DNA of 64,000 bases, from positions 66,376,669-66,440,668 of the forward strand of contig NC_134397.1 of the NCBI RefSeq assembly GCF_050003625.1. The letters run 5' to 3'. Made by a program: the position numbers and the translations under genes. The stretch comes from Haematobia irritans. Taxonomy: Eukaryota; Arthropoda; Insecta; Diptera; Muscidae. Below, one piece after another: positions 39,901 through 46,450 of this stretch. Positions within the stretch are counted from its first letter, which is position 1. Each line of letters starts with the position of its first letter. The notes under the pieces are model-generated. The model saw nothing but the letters and a program-made list of their open reading frames with translations, was not told the DNA's origin and searched no databases.

Positions 39901-42059
39901 GGATAGGCTTAGCTGGGCAAGCAAAAAGGTGACGAGTGTCATGTGGCCCTTGATTGCAGATGGGACACACGTCAGCTACACTGCTATTAATCACTGATAA
40001 GTATGACTTGTATACACTTGTAGATAATTTGTTGTGTCACCTGTTCCATTTTGTTCTAGGGAAAACCAGATTCCAATTTTTAGACAACCTTGATACCCCT
40101 CTATAACTGTTCATGTAAAATGGATACACGCATCACTAATCGGCTATACTAAAATCGTGATTAACATAAACTGAATCAAAGAAGGCAGCAATGGATATCA
40201 CTACTGCTTATAATTTACAGCATCCCTCCTTATTTTCGGGAATCTATCCGATGGCCAATGTTTTAATCGAACCAAGACTTGGGTACCTGTCAATATTGTT
40301 TTTCACCGCTTGACTCAAGATGTATATGGAGATCTAGCAAGGAAGTCTCGTGCGCGATAAAAGAACTCAACATACCAAAACGTATCATAAAATATTTTAA
40401 CGTACATCATTGCATACTAAATGCGTGTGTGAATGAAAATGGGTCTTCCATTTTACAGTCTACTCCAAAACTATTTAGAAAAGCTTTGAGATTCAGAAAT
40501 GTCACTTGAATTACTGTGATGATGATATGCAGGGTGGACATGATTAGCTCTTCGGATATGTACGACGTTTCTCAACTATCAGATTTTTTAACACGTGACC
40601 CACTGAAAATGTCGACTTTTCAACTATCACAAATGTCGAATTTTGTAAAAGTAAACCTTTGCAGAAGTATAATTTCATTTAATTGAGAAGATCAACGATT
40701 GCAGAATTGAGCATAGATTTCTTTCAAAAAAATCCATAAGTCGACATTCTTTCCATACTCCGTTTGACACATTGGTCGTACTCGATTATAAGAAGCAGTT
40801 CCAGTGTCATAGTGATGAATATAGAATGAGATTACACTCATTGCTATGGCTAAAATTCCCTTAGGTTCTTCTTAGGTATTAAAGGGAAAAATCAACCTTT
40901 TTGTACATAGTCACTAACTTCGTTGTCTTGTGTGCTCCAATTGCATTCCAATTGGATTTATAATCACCTCCCATAATATAAATCCTGCACAATCTATACC
41001 CTTGTTATAGACATGTGTCTCTCACATGCAAGTCGTAATCATTTCCCATGGGTCGTTTATTCCAAGGCTGATTAATTTTCAATAAGAAAATGTAAAACAA
41101 AAATAGCTAAAGCTTGGTATTAGGTATAAATTAATATGTTTAAAAATGTAAACGTACGCCTCAAAACAGAAAATACACAACATTTGCAAATGCATTTCAA
41201 TGACCTTCACTCTTGAGGTAGTGATGGTGTGGTTGTGATGGCGGCGGTGTTTGTGTTTAATAAACAAAAATCAAAAAGACCACCATCACGACCACCCCAA
41301 TATAGGGGAACCTAGAGGATGACAAGGTAAGTACTGTAATGTAATTAACATAATATCCTTGACATTTTAAGGATTGGCGAATGCTCATCACCAAAGTTAA
41401 AGGAAGTTACCGAAGCTGTGTGTCTACGTGTGTTTGCGCAAGGAAGAGATAAAAAAACACCCGGAAAACAATAGCCAAAGAAAGCAAGTGTACTGGTGGT
41501 AGAGTTTATGATGATGATGGACGAACAAAAATAAAATAAACAATAAATGGGGTAAAGCATACCAGAAGCAGGGATGAGTCAACAGTTCTGTGAATGTAAG
41601 TGATTTTTTTTGTTTTATTTGCAAAAATATCCAAAGTTTAACCTATTATTATTTGGTTACAAATCCATTTCGCTGCCACTAAGATAACAAATAGAAAATT
41701 CGGGAAGTAATATTTTTTAAGAAAACAAGACGCTAACGTTATATATATATGCTACAACAACAACTAAAAACACATAGCATTGAAATTGGAGGTTGTTTTT
41801 TCTTCGGTAGCTTGGCAAGCAAGCAAGCAAGAGTTGTCCCGAACATAATCGCCTTCACGTAGTCAAAATCCCACTCCCAATTACTTTAAAGGGCCGTGTG
41901 AATTACATTTTAATATTTGCAAGACCGGGATCCCATGGCTTACATTGTTCATAACCACCATGAGGTTCCAACTTTTTCATTTCTCATCCATCATCAATCA
42001 CTAGAAAGTACGTACCTTTTAAAATCTCTCATTAAACGTCTTCGTGCGGGAGTCGACAT
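12795..42059 (-). CDS. Ubc6: Ubc6, RAD6/UBE2A-type ubiquitin-conjugating enzyme E2 (whole gene)
   Basis: Three exons on the minus strand, 42059-42016, 13293-13008 and 12920-12795, join in frame (44+286+126 nt) into 151 codons plus a stop, exactly the length of Drosophila UbcD6. The protein starts [15 protein letters not shown], continues [13 protein letters not shown], contains the HPN motif and the catalytic cysteine in GGICLDILQ (residue 88), and ends [10 protein letters not shown]. As a RAD6 homologue it carries ubiquitin on Cys88 and, with RAD18/BRE1-type E3 partners, ubiquitinates PCNA and histone H2B. All splice sites are GT..AG. Intron 2 is 87 bp; intron 1 is 28,722 bp and full of transposons. 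No lesion is seen, so I take it as functional. Confidence 0.95.
13008..13293 (-). CDS. Ubc6: Ubc6 exon 2 (active-site exon)
   Basis: It begins after the acceptor tatgaatttcag and ends at CAG before gtataa. It encodes LQEDPPTGV through [10 protein letters not shown], including the E2 core beta sheet, HPN and the active cysteine. An in-frame ATG just upstream lies in the intron and is not the start. Confidence 0.97.
13791..14635. mobile_element. CCCTACGGGAAA TIR element holding a SINE
   Basis: It begins ccctacgggaaa and ends tttcccgtaggg. The type-2 host sequence (compare 29113-29135, taaattgtgagttagtcc) is split here with TT on both sides. Near its right end are words like gtaccggtcctgtgg. 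No coding region is present. Confidence 0.7.
14042..14390 (+). mobile_element. tRNA-derived SINE, full length (copy 1)
   Basis: The 5' part is tRNA-like, with an A-box region (tggtgcaatggttagcatgc) and a B box (ggttcgattcc) that would act as an internal RNA polymerase III promoter. A tRNA-unrelated body follows (gtggattatcccacctcag, cggctataaaaggaggtcc). The last about 37 bases before the taacc repeats are the same as the LINE 3' end at 9751-9824. Other copies are at 25192-25744 (+), 26071-26410 (-) and 27519-27775 (+, 5' truncated). Confidence 0.9.
14706..15105 (+). repeat. Array of the 29-bp unit
   Basis: About 14 copies of a 29-bp unit in which ctatagaaataaaa and ttttgacaaaa alternate, with a few point changes. 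It ends in a gatagattatttttggc motif that also closes the array at 34,540. It is noncoding. Confidence 0.95.
15285..15790. mobile_element. CACG-rich hAT-like element, one end visible
   Basis: It is dense in tcacgcac and attcacga words in both orientations. It ends at cgggcatacctcta, whose complement tagaggtatgcccg looks like a hAT terminus. The left end and target duplication were not found, so it may be truncated. Confidence 0.4.
16405..16713. repeat. Repeat rich in aattaaaaaattaattg
   Basis: The same sequence occurs at 55720-55925 without an interruption. Here it is split by the CCCAGC element and continues at 18362-18395 (caattaatttcgtgattga). It is noncoding. Confidence 0.6.
16714..18361. 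mobile_element. CCCAGC-type TIR element with nested MITE
   Basis: It starts cccagcaaaaaaagcg and ends ttttttttgctggg. The body matches 30490-31084 over its length (ctttttggatccggaag, cattaaaggtatgaaaa, gaacttccaa). A 959-bp MITE is inserted near its right end. No transposase is present. Confidence 0.75.
17246..18204. mobile_element. TA-flanked MITE
   Basis: It starts cccagcaaaaact and ends agtttttgctgtg, flanked by TA at 17244-17245 and 18205-18206. The host element continues perfectly once it is removed (gtgctttTAaagttg). TA duplication suggests Tc1/mariner mobilisation. There is no open frame of note. Confidence 0.7.
18396..19337. other. Intronic AT-rich stretch, no gene seen
   Basis: Contains a (caa)n run at about 18737-18755 and poly(A/T) tracts. 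Open frames are short and of low complexity. Confidence 0.5.
19674..21329 (+). mobile_element. Tc1-like transposon remnant with doubled terminal repeats
   Basis: Outer inverted ends are cacatgtggtcaaaataa and its near complement, flanked by TA at 19672-19673 and 21330-21331. A second copy of ggtcaaaaaataagtaca lies inside at about 19911, and its mirror at about 21105, giving an IR/DR-like layout as in some Tc1 families. A 35-bp type-1 tail hairpin is embedded near 19813-19847. The transposase inside is broken. Confidence 0.85.
20094..20955 (+). pseudogene. Tc1-like DD34E transposase, decayed
   Basis: The helix-turn-helix half is seen as [22 protein letters not shown]. The catalytic half follows in other frames: [35 protein letters not shown] and [18 protein letters not shown]. 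From the second Asp to the Glu there are 34 residues (counting one stop), as in Tc1. Several frameshifts and stops exclude function. It would encode a cut-and-paste transposase using TA targets. Confidence 0.85.
21448..22752 (-). mobile_element. DD37E Tc1/mariner transposon, nearly complete
   Basis: A 1305-bp element has long inverted ends (aagggtgatacggtcaaaat) and TA on both sides (21446-21447 and 22753-22754). It is full length for the superfamily and holds one transposase gene on the minus strand. Only two coding lesions are visible, so it is relatively young. Confidence 0.9.
21581..22599 (-). pseudogene. DD37E transposase, one frameshift and one stop
   Basis: It starts [19 protein letters not shown] with a helix-turn-helix ([19 protein letters not shown]). 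A lost G in a G run near 22430 shifts the frame; a second helix-turn-helix ([17 protein letters not shown]) follows in the new frame. The first catalytic Asp lies in [14 protein letters not shown] at about 22099 replaces a lysine codon after GQEFYTA. The second Asp is in [10 protein letters not shown] and the Glu in [11 protein letters not shown], 37 residues apart. The frame ends FGFGKAKA. Reconstructed length is about 339 residues, normal for the family. Confidence 0.88.
23438..24152. mobile_element. TA-flanked TIR element carrying a tRNA-like sequence
   Basis: Ends are cccttcagtt and aactgaaggg, flanked by TA at 23436-23437 and 24153-24154. Words such as gggactggtcccaaaccgg and accggttagggg are repeated inside both ends. 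A tRNA-like block lies at 23767-23841. No transposase is present. Confidence 0.65.
23767..23841 (-). repeat. tRNA-Ser/Leu-like sequence (SINE head or tRNA pseudogene)
   Basis: The minus strand reads gtggctgaatgcgttaaggc (A-box region) and ggttcaaaacc (B box), with spacing suggesting a variable arm. The anticodon stem does not pair well, so I do not call a functional tRNA. Confidence 0.5.
24155..24997. other. Intronic stretch, no feature seen
   Basis: AT-rich with short, low-complexity frames and no recognised repeat boundary. Confidence 0.45.
25192..25744 (+). mobile_element. tRNA-derived SINE (copy 2) split by a MITE
   Basis: Full length from gagccaccgtggtgcaatgg to the cctaaccta end, interrupted by the MITE at 25497-25697. 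It sits inside the minus-strand LINE tail between the cagactgctt and aagttaacg words. Confidence 0.9.
25497..25697. mobile_element. Harbinger-like MITE inside a SINE, TAA duplication
   Basis: 201 bp, same family as 1337-1547. TAA lies at 25494-25496 and 25698-25700, and the uninterrupted SINE at 14335-14345 (agtctaagtgag) shows the empty site. This gives exact boundaries. Confidence 0.9.
26071..26410 (-). mobile_element. tRNA-derived SINE (copy 3)
   Basis: Complete reverse-orientation copy, tRNA head at 26410 and ggttaggtta tail at 26071, inserted in the LINE between RNase H and the C-terminal motif. Orientation matches the LINE. Confidence 0.9.
26411..27518 (-). pseudogene. LINE ORF2 fragment: RT end and RNase H domain
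   Basis: It reads [17 protein letters not shown], then [20 protein letters not shown] (the region following the RT palm). RNase H follows: [18 protein letters not shown] (first Asp), [16 protein letters not shown] (Glu), [14 protein letters not shown] (Asp) and [20 protein letters not shown] (His and last Asp). All RNase H catalytic residues are visible, but frame changes near 27290 and 26640 break the gene. In an intact element RNase H would remove the RNA template during reverse transcription. Confidence 0.88.
27519..27775 (+). mobile_element. SINE copy 4, lacking the tRNA head
   Basis: It starts in the body at gatggattatcccacctcag and runs to the cctaaccta 3' end. 5' truncation is expected of target-primed reverse transcription. 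It abuts the LINE fragment exactly. Confidence 0.85.
27776..28270. other. Unassigned stretch
   Basis: No bounded repeat or coding region recognised. The base composition is less AT-rich near 28020-28210, but no frame is convincing. Confidence 0.4.
28270..28650. mobile_element. Truncated copy of the GCCGCCG hAT element
   Basis: Starts cagagaatgaagccgaccc, as the right end of the 42540-43839 element does when inverted, and continues through gtacaaccaatcttacaatc to aattggcggctaaatttgag. The other terminus is missing. Confidence 0.7.
28770..28985 (+). pseudogene. Mariner transposase 3' fragment
   Basis: Reads [10 protein letters not shown] (third catalytic Asp region), then [20 protein letters not shown] and IPQSEGQKC. 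These match the C-terminus of mauritiana-type mariners. A frame break near 28850 and loss of the rest show it is dead. A related piece lies at 39325-39650. Confidence 0.75.
28987..30386 (+). repeat. Type-2 head/tail repeat
   Basis: The head hairpin ttcggccaggccgaa is at 29009-29023. About six degenerate monomers follow, containing 'gatcggtttatatggggg', then gacggacggac and the 'tacccccatcctatggtgga' tail. Open frames on both strands follow the monomer period and are not genes. Confidence 0.8.
30490..31084. mobile_element. CCCAGC-type TIR element, uninterrupted
   Basis: A 595-bp element with cccagcaaaa and atgctggg ends. It is the simplest copy of the family split at 7368-10113 and 16714-18361. 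It contains a tattttatttattttattt stretch and no gene. Confidence 0.7.
31085..31798. other. Intronic stretch, no feature seen
   Basis: AT-rich, with short frames only. Confidence 0.45.
31799..32815 (+). repeat. Long array of the 29-bp unit
   Basis: About 35 tandem units of the ctatagaaataaaa / ttttgacaaaa sequence, the longest array in the window. Most differences are single bases, with two partial units near 31900 and 32110. The repeat unit length is not a multiple of three. Confidence 0.97.
32816..34156. other. Intronic stretch with a LINE 3'-tail scrap
   Basis: Mostly featureless. At about 33930-34012 there is a minus-strand fragment of the LINE 3' end (gcagcccgatttgattcaggctc on the plus strand). 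Confidence 0.5.
34157..36250 (+). repeat. Type-2 head/tail repeat, best preserved
   Basis: The head hairpin ttcggccaggccgaa is near 34178. A degenerate 29-bp array follows (about 34228-34540, closing with ggtagattatttttgg and agtggcaacc). About eight direct monomers of roughly 150 bp then run from 34690 to 35930. Next are a 'tacgtaaaagtggaccg' end unit, a (GACG)n tract of about 12 units at 36070-36117 and the tail ending ggagggtata at 36250. Monomers 35300-35930 are the most alike, suggesting recent amplification. Confidence 0.85.
36535..37740 (-). repeat. Type-1 head/tail repeat, minus strand
   Basis: The tail palindrome (cttcaccactactgtggtac) is at 36535-36570 and the inverted head hairpin gtcggccccgcccgac at 37704-37719. 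Between them are a GTCY tract near 36670-36702 and about four monomers with 'tttagatatagctcccatat'. It is apparently complete at about 1.2 kb. Confidence 0.85.
37785..37855 (+). pseudogene. Jockey-like LINE C-terminal scrap
   Basis: Reads [12 protein letters not shown] and then FESFL, matching the end of the longer fragment at 39835-39990. It is only about 20 codons long. Confidence 0.5.
37856..38276. other. Unassigned stretch
   Basis: No recognised repeat or conserved frame. A 91-codon open frame at 37886-38161 has no motif I know and is flanked by repeats. Confidence 0.4.
38285..39182. mobile_element. hAT-type MITE, 898 bp (tccccaa-rich)
   Basis: Ends cagtgttgccagtatt and aatactggcaaccctg, with 8-bp flanks actctaga / actctcga (one mismatch) at 38277-38284 and 39183-39190. 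Words like aatccccaaa recur near both ends. A degenerate 29-bp array fills 38610-38995. No transposase is present. Confidence 0.85.
39325..39650 (+). pseudogene. Mariner transposase fragments (mauritiana-like)
   Basis: A stretch reading [24 protein letters not shown] matches the region before the first catalytic motif. The C-terminal [17 protein letters not shown] block follows after a deletion that removes the catalytic core. A duplication of about 70 bp (gtcgtttngattggtcgaaag) lies at 39352-39450. Confidence 0.7.
39780..39990 (-). pseudogene. Jockey-type LINE ORF2 C-terminus
   Basis: The minus strand reads [20 protein letters not shown], then [16 protein letters not shown] and AEFLDLA. This is the Cys-Cys-His-Cys C-terminal motif of Jockey-group LINEs, different from the other LINE here. 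It is followed by a (caa)n-type 3' end. Confidence 0.75.
39991..42015. other. Exon-1-proximal part of the Ubc6 intron
   Basis: Mostly unique AT-rich DNA. A weak SINE-like match (agaaaagctttgagattcag and following) lies near 40455-40545. I see no extra exon. A good-looking donor (gatgacaaggtaagt) at about 41330 on the plus strand has no supporting frame. Confidence 0.45.
42016..42059 (-). CDS. Ubc6: Ubc6 exon 1 (codons 1-14 and two bases)
   Basis: On the minus strand an ATG at 42059-42057 opens [14 protein letters not shown] and runs to AG followed by a strong donor, gtacgt. The split AG|A codon gives Arg15 with the first base of exon 2. The match to the conserved RAD6 N-terminal helix, the correct splice phase and the exact total length all support the assignment despite the distance. 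Confidence 0.93.
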
Positions 42060-42300
42060 TTTTTACACCTCAATTTCACAATAAAAACAGAATTTTCAAC
42101 GTTATTGCGGGATTGGCTTTACAATTCTATAAACTCCGTTCTTTTTATTTAACAAAGGTAACTTTTAAAATATTCTTATTGCGCACTCGAATGTTTTATT
42201 TTTTCAATTTTCTGTATATAATTGGAACTTGCTCTGTCAATTTTGCCCTGCTATTCTGACTGCGGACTATGGGCCAACGACGTTGTATTTTGCATTCGAC
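42060..42300 (-). promoter_or_regulatory. Probable Ubc6 5' UTR and core promoter region
   Basis: This lies directly upstream of the Ubc6 ATG on the minus strand. It is unique sequence between exon 1 and a transposon cluster beginning at about 42440, so the promoter must lie here unless there is a further noncoding exon. No TATA box or initiator can be fixed with confidence. Confidence 0.4.
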
Positions 42301-42539
42301 GACTTTGGGAACAAAAATAAAAGAAATTCACAATGAAAGCGCAACGGCATGATTTGTAACATATATGGCTCTGAAGTAACATATACGATAAATCACAATG
42401 GATGAATAGTGTTGATTATTCACAATGGAGTCATTTGCGCATTATGTGCCGTTCAGACTAAAAGTTCATGTGGACGGAATATTTGTGTTTGTAAAGAATC
42501 TTTCAATGTGACCGAACGCAATTGGTGTTTTCTCCAAAA

Positions 42540-43839
42540 CAGAGAATGAAGCCGCCGAGTCGCGCCGCCGATTTCAGTCGCCGCCGACGATTTTTGACCA
42601 GTCGACGCCGCCGCCGAATATATCGACTAGGGCTGTCGTTCGGGATCGATTTTTAAAAATCCCGGGATTCGGGATTTCAAAATATTGAATCCCGGGATCC
42701 CGGGATTTTTCGAGATTTTTTTCGGGATCCCGAAATTTTCGGGATTCTTTAAATATTTTAATTAATAACAATTTACAGCGCCAAAAAATTGTTGTACATT
42801 AAACCAATTTATTTAATTAATTCAATTTTATTAACAACAAAAGAACATAAGAGTAAATTTAAAAGCAATTTTAAATTGCTATCATACTTAGCGAAAAAAA
42901 AAATAAATGAAAAAAGCCATTTCTTATCGCAATCTTACTCAGCAAACATTTTAAGGATTAGGTAAGATTAGGCGTATTTTCGTATACTTGTGATAATCCT
43001 TTTGTACTTCGATTTAAGTAAAAATATCGCAGCATCCAAATTTTTGTCAGATAATCGCGATCTTGTCATATTTTCGACGGACCTTTTATCATTGCTTTTT
43101 ATTTTATGTGGCACGAATTCCATTTCACATGAACTCATTATTCAAAGGTCCTTCTCGTTCATTTCGATTTTTGATGAAATTGTGCTCTTTAGTATACCTC
43201 ATGTATAATAAATTCTTACTCAAGATGTTTATTAACTCAATTTGTCGGTTATGAAATCTAAGGGCCGTTTACACTGAGTGAAGACTCCAATTTATTAATA
43301 AACAATCTTAAAAAACCACAATTTTATCACATTGGTATTATTTTTTCGGGATCCCGAAAAATCCCGGGATTCAAAATAAAAAATCCCGGGATTCGGGATA
43401 AATCCCGTCCCGAAAATCCCGGGATTTCGGGACGGGATTTATCCCGAGTGACAGCCCTAATATCGACTCATCTCGACTCAAATTTAGCCGCCAATTAATC
43501 AAAAATATCGATTTAAATCAGAAAAATGTATTACTAATTGTCGTATTTTATTCCAAAATGTTGAAACTTCCACCCACAATCAATCTATTTCACACTGCTA
43601 TAATAACTTTGCAAAAAAATTTGCTCAGAAAATTTGAAGTCAATGTAAATTTGATTGTAAGATTGGTTGTACAACCAATCTCATTACCATTCGAATAACT
43701 TCAAATTGATTTTATAATGGATAATTGTCCACCGCCGAATGGAAAAATCTATATCGGCTTAGCCGTCAAGCCGCCGCCGCCGGAGACAAAAATTTAGTGT
43801 CAGCCGCCGCCGACAAAAATGGGTCGGCTTCATTCTCTG
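42540..43839. mobile_element. hAT-type element (GCCGCCG-rich) with nested hAT
   Basis: Ends cagagaatgaagccg and cggcttcattctctg, with perfect 8-bp duplications ctccaaaa at 42532-42539 and 43840-43847. Both ends carry repeated gccgccg words. Another hAT element of 832 bp sits inside, leaving about 460 bp of its own sequence. A truncated relative is at 28270. It is nonautonomous. Confidence 0.9.
42628..43459. mobile_element. hAT-type element (tcccgggat-rich), nested
   Basis: Ends tagggctgtcgttcggga and tcccgagtgacagcccta, with perfect 8-bp duplications atatcgac at 42620-42627 and 43460-43467. Clusters of cccgggattcgggat lie just inside each end. The middle is AT-rich and noncoding. It inserted into the GCCGCCG element and is therefore younger. 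Confidence 0.92.
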
Positions 43840-43936
43840 CTCCAAAATCGTCCCGAGATGAATCGTTTGTCTATAGTGAAACTAAAATAACATTACTTTG
43901 CCAAATAACAGGTTGGCTGATAAGTCCCCGGTCTAA

Positions 43937-44288
43937 TGCGCTTTACAGATTATCAGTTATTCCGGACGGAATGTCGGTGTTTGTAAAGAATCTATCCAAC
44001 GACTGGAATGCATAGACACAGCTGATTTCTGGTTATAAATTCAGCTGTTTGTTTCGATTTCAGTCGATCGATTGAGCTCGTTCGACATACAGAAACAGGC
44101 TGTTACGGTGTGTCGAATCGATACGACTTGTCGGCGATGACTAAATAATCGGTAAATGTGTTATCGATCCCATAAACATGCAGCAGTATCGATTAGGCCT
44201 TCGGACTTCACTTATAATGTGCACAATATATGGGATATGTTCGACACGAGCACTGTCGTCCGGAATAACTGATAGTCTGTAAAGCGCA
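43937..44288. mobile_element. Harbinger-type MITE inside the mariner
   Basis: 352 bp. Inverted ends of 31 bp with one mismatch begin tgcgctttacaga. TAA lies on both sides (43934-43936 and 44289-44291). Removing it restores the mariner subterminal ggtctaacaaagg. Related internal sequence occurs near 51390-51600 and 42460-42520. Confidence 0.9.
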
Positions 44289-44329
44289 TAACAAAGGAAA
44301 ACAATATATTTTGTCAAAATTCGTTTTTA

Positions 44330-45150
44330 TTATTCAACATAGTTCCCTTCAAGAGAGATAAAACTATTATAACGACCTTCCAATTTTTTGATACCATTTT
44401 GGTAGTACTCCTTCGGGTTTGCCTCAAAATAGGCCTCAGTTTCGGCGATCACCTCTTTATTGCAGCCAAACTTTTTCCCTGCGAGCATTCTTTTGAGGTC
44501 TGAGAACAAGAAAAAGTCGCTGGGTGCCAGATCTGGAGAATACGGTGGGTGGGGAAGCAATTCGAAGCCCAATTCATGAATTTTTGCCATCGTTCTCAAT
44601 GACTTGTGGCCCGGTGCGTTGTCTTGGTGGAACAACACTTTTTTCTTCATCATATGGGGCCGTTTTGCCGCGATTTCGACATTCAAACGCTCCAATAACG
44701 CCATGTAGTGGTCACTGTTGATAGTTTTTCCCTTCCCAAGATAATCGATAAAAATTATTCCATGCGCATCCCAAAAAACAGAGGCTATTACTTTGCCAGC
44801 GGTTTTTCCACGCTTCGGAGACGGTTCACCGGTCGCTGTCCACTCAGCCGACTGTCGATTGGACTCAGGAGTGTAGTGATGGAGCCATGTTTCATCCATT
44901 GTCACATCTCGACGGAAAAACTCGGGTGTATTACGAGTTAACAGCTGCAAACACCGCTCAGAATCATCAACATGTTATTGTTTTTGGTCAAATGTGAGCT
45001 CGCGCGGCACCCATTTTGCAGAGAGCTTCCGCATATCCAAATATTGATGAATGATATGACCAACACGTTCCTTTGATATCTTTAAGGCCTCTGCTATCTC
45101 GATCAACTTCATTTTACGGTTATTCAAAATCATTTTGTGGATTTTTTTCC
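44330..45150 (-). pseudogene. mariner DD34D transposase, N-terminus lost, one stop
   Basis: The frame reads KKIHKMILNNRKMKLIEIAE, VGHIIHQYLDMRKL and ELTFDQKQ, then a TAA at about 44975, then on in frame: FRRDVTMDETWLHHYTPES (first Asp), VFWDAHGIIFIDYLGKGK, VLFHQDNAPGHKS (second Asp), PHPPYSPDLAPSDFFLF (third Asp, 34 residues on) and LEGNYVE at the end. About 270 of roughly 345 residues remain; the first DNA-binding helix-turn-helix is missing. Apart from the stop and the truncation the frame is open, which implies a recent arrival. Confidence 0.93.
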
Positions 45151-45188
45151 CTGGGGCCCCTGCCAGCATTTCAAAGTTCCATTTCATC

Positions 45189-46054
45189 CAGTGCTGCCGC
45201 TAGTGAAAAATTGAGTGAAGTAGATTTTGGAAAAAAGTGGAGTAGATTGAATAAAATTGAAGTAGCATACATTTTTGAAAACAAAACAATAGAATTCATT
45301 TTATTATATCCTCCACCATAGGACGGGGGTATATTAACTTTGTCATTCCGTTTGTAACACATCGAAATATTGCTCTAAGACCCCATAAAGTATATATATT
45401 CTGGGTCGTGGTGAAATTCTGAGTCGATCTGAGCATGTGCGTCCGTCTGTTGAAATCACGCTAACTTCCGAATGAAAGAAGCTATCGACTTGAAACTTGG
45501 CACAAGTAGTTGTTATTGATGTAGGTCGGATGGTATTGCAAATGGGCCATATCGGTCCACTTTTACGTATAGCCCCCATATAAACGGACCCCCAAATTTG
45601 GTTTGCGGGGACTCTAAGAGAAGCAAATTTCAGACGATCCAGCTGAAATTTGGTACATGGTTTCAGCATATGATCTCTAACTACCATGCAAATTGGTCCA
45701 CATCGGTCCATAATTATATATAGCCCCCATATAAACTGATCCCCCGATTTGGCTTGCGGAGCCTCTAAGAGAACCAAATTTCATCCGATCCGGCTGAAAT
45801 TTGGTACATGGTGTAAGTATATGGCCTCTAACCACTATGCAAACATTGGTCCACATCGGTAACAATTCAATGATTAAAACCGATATGTTCATCGTAATTA
45901 AAGGAATAGGAAAAACAATTAGGTAATATGGGGAAAAATTTAAAAATTTGAAGCAGAACAAAAAGTGAAGCAGATTTTTAGAAGAAGGAGTGACGAAGTA
46001 AATTTTGTGAAAATGAAGCAAAATACTTCGATTGAAGTAGTAGCGGCAGCACTG
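45189..46054. mobile_element. hAT-type MITE, 866 bp
   Basis: Ends cagtgctgccgcta and tagcggcagcactg, with perfect 8-bp duplications atttcatc at 45181-45188 and 46055-46062. Most of its inside is a minus-strand piece of the type-2 repeat (45306-45862). Words like gaagtagatttt repeat near both ends. Confidence 0.92.
45306..45862 (-). repeat. Type-2 repeat, 3' part, inside hAT MITE
   Basis: Inverted tail (tcctccaccataggacgggg), then three monomers with 'atagcccccatataaac'. The head is absent. Confidence 0.8.
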
Positions 46055-46450
46055 ATTTCATCCTCATCGCTACCACAGACTCGTAAATGTCACCACAACC
46101 TTCGCTAACTGTGATGGGGGAAGCATATCAAAAAGTACAATATGTACATGAAAGTATTTTGCCATCACTACTGTTAGAAGAGCCATTTTATTTTTTGTGA
46201 AACGCCAAGCGCAACCAGCTTTTTATATTTTATTTAAATAAAAACGAAAATAAAGTTCTGAAAACATAGATATTACGCTTAAAATTGTGAAAGGTATATG
46301 GTGAACAATTTTCGACTTTCCAAATAGAATAGAGTGATCGTTTTTCAAATATTTTTCCAGACACGCTGCCTCCATTGGGAATAAAAGCGCTGGCTGATAG
46401 ACGCTATAACATGTAACTTGCAACTTGTAACTTAACGTTAAATGTTATAT

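Larger units (their letters stand above)
13294..42015 (-). other. Ubc6 intron 1, 28.7 kb, transposon-filled
   Basis: This is the interval between the exon-1 donor and exon-2 acceptor. It carries both strands' worth of LINE, SINE, Tc1/mariner, hAT, MITE and head/tail repeats (listed separately). The remaining unique parts, about 18.4-19.3, 24.2-25.0, 31.1-31.8, 32.8-34.1 and 40.0-42.0 kb, show no other exon. Confidence 0.9.
43908..45150 (-). mobile_element. irritans-subfamily mariner, 5' end lost
   Basis: Begins with acaggttggctgataagtcc after TA at 43906-43907, which is the known terminal repeat of irritans-type mariners such as Himar1. A Harbinger MITE is inserted right after the terminal repeat. 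The transposase runs on the minus strand to about 45150, where unrelated sequence begins. The other terminal repeat is not found. Confidence 0.92.

Noticed and set aside
42044..42259. 71-codon plus-strand frame
   Set aside because: It overlaps Ubc6 exon 1 and its leader on the other strand and has a low-complexity F/L/Y-rich composition.
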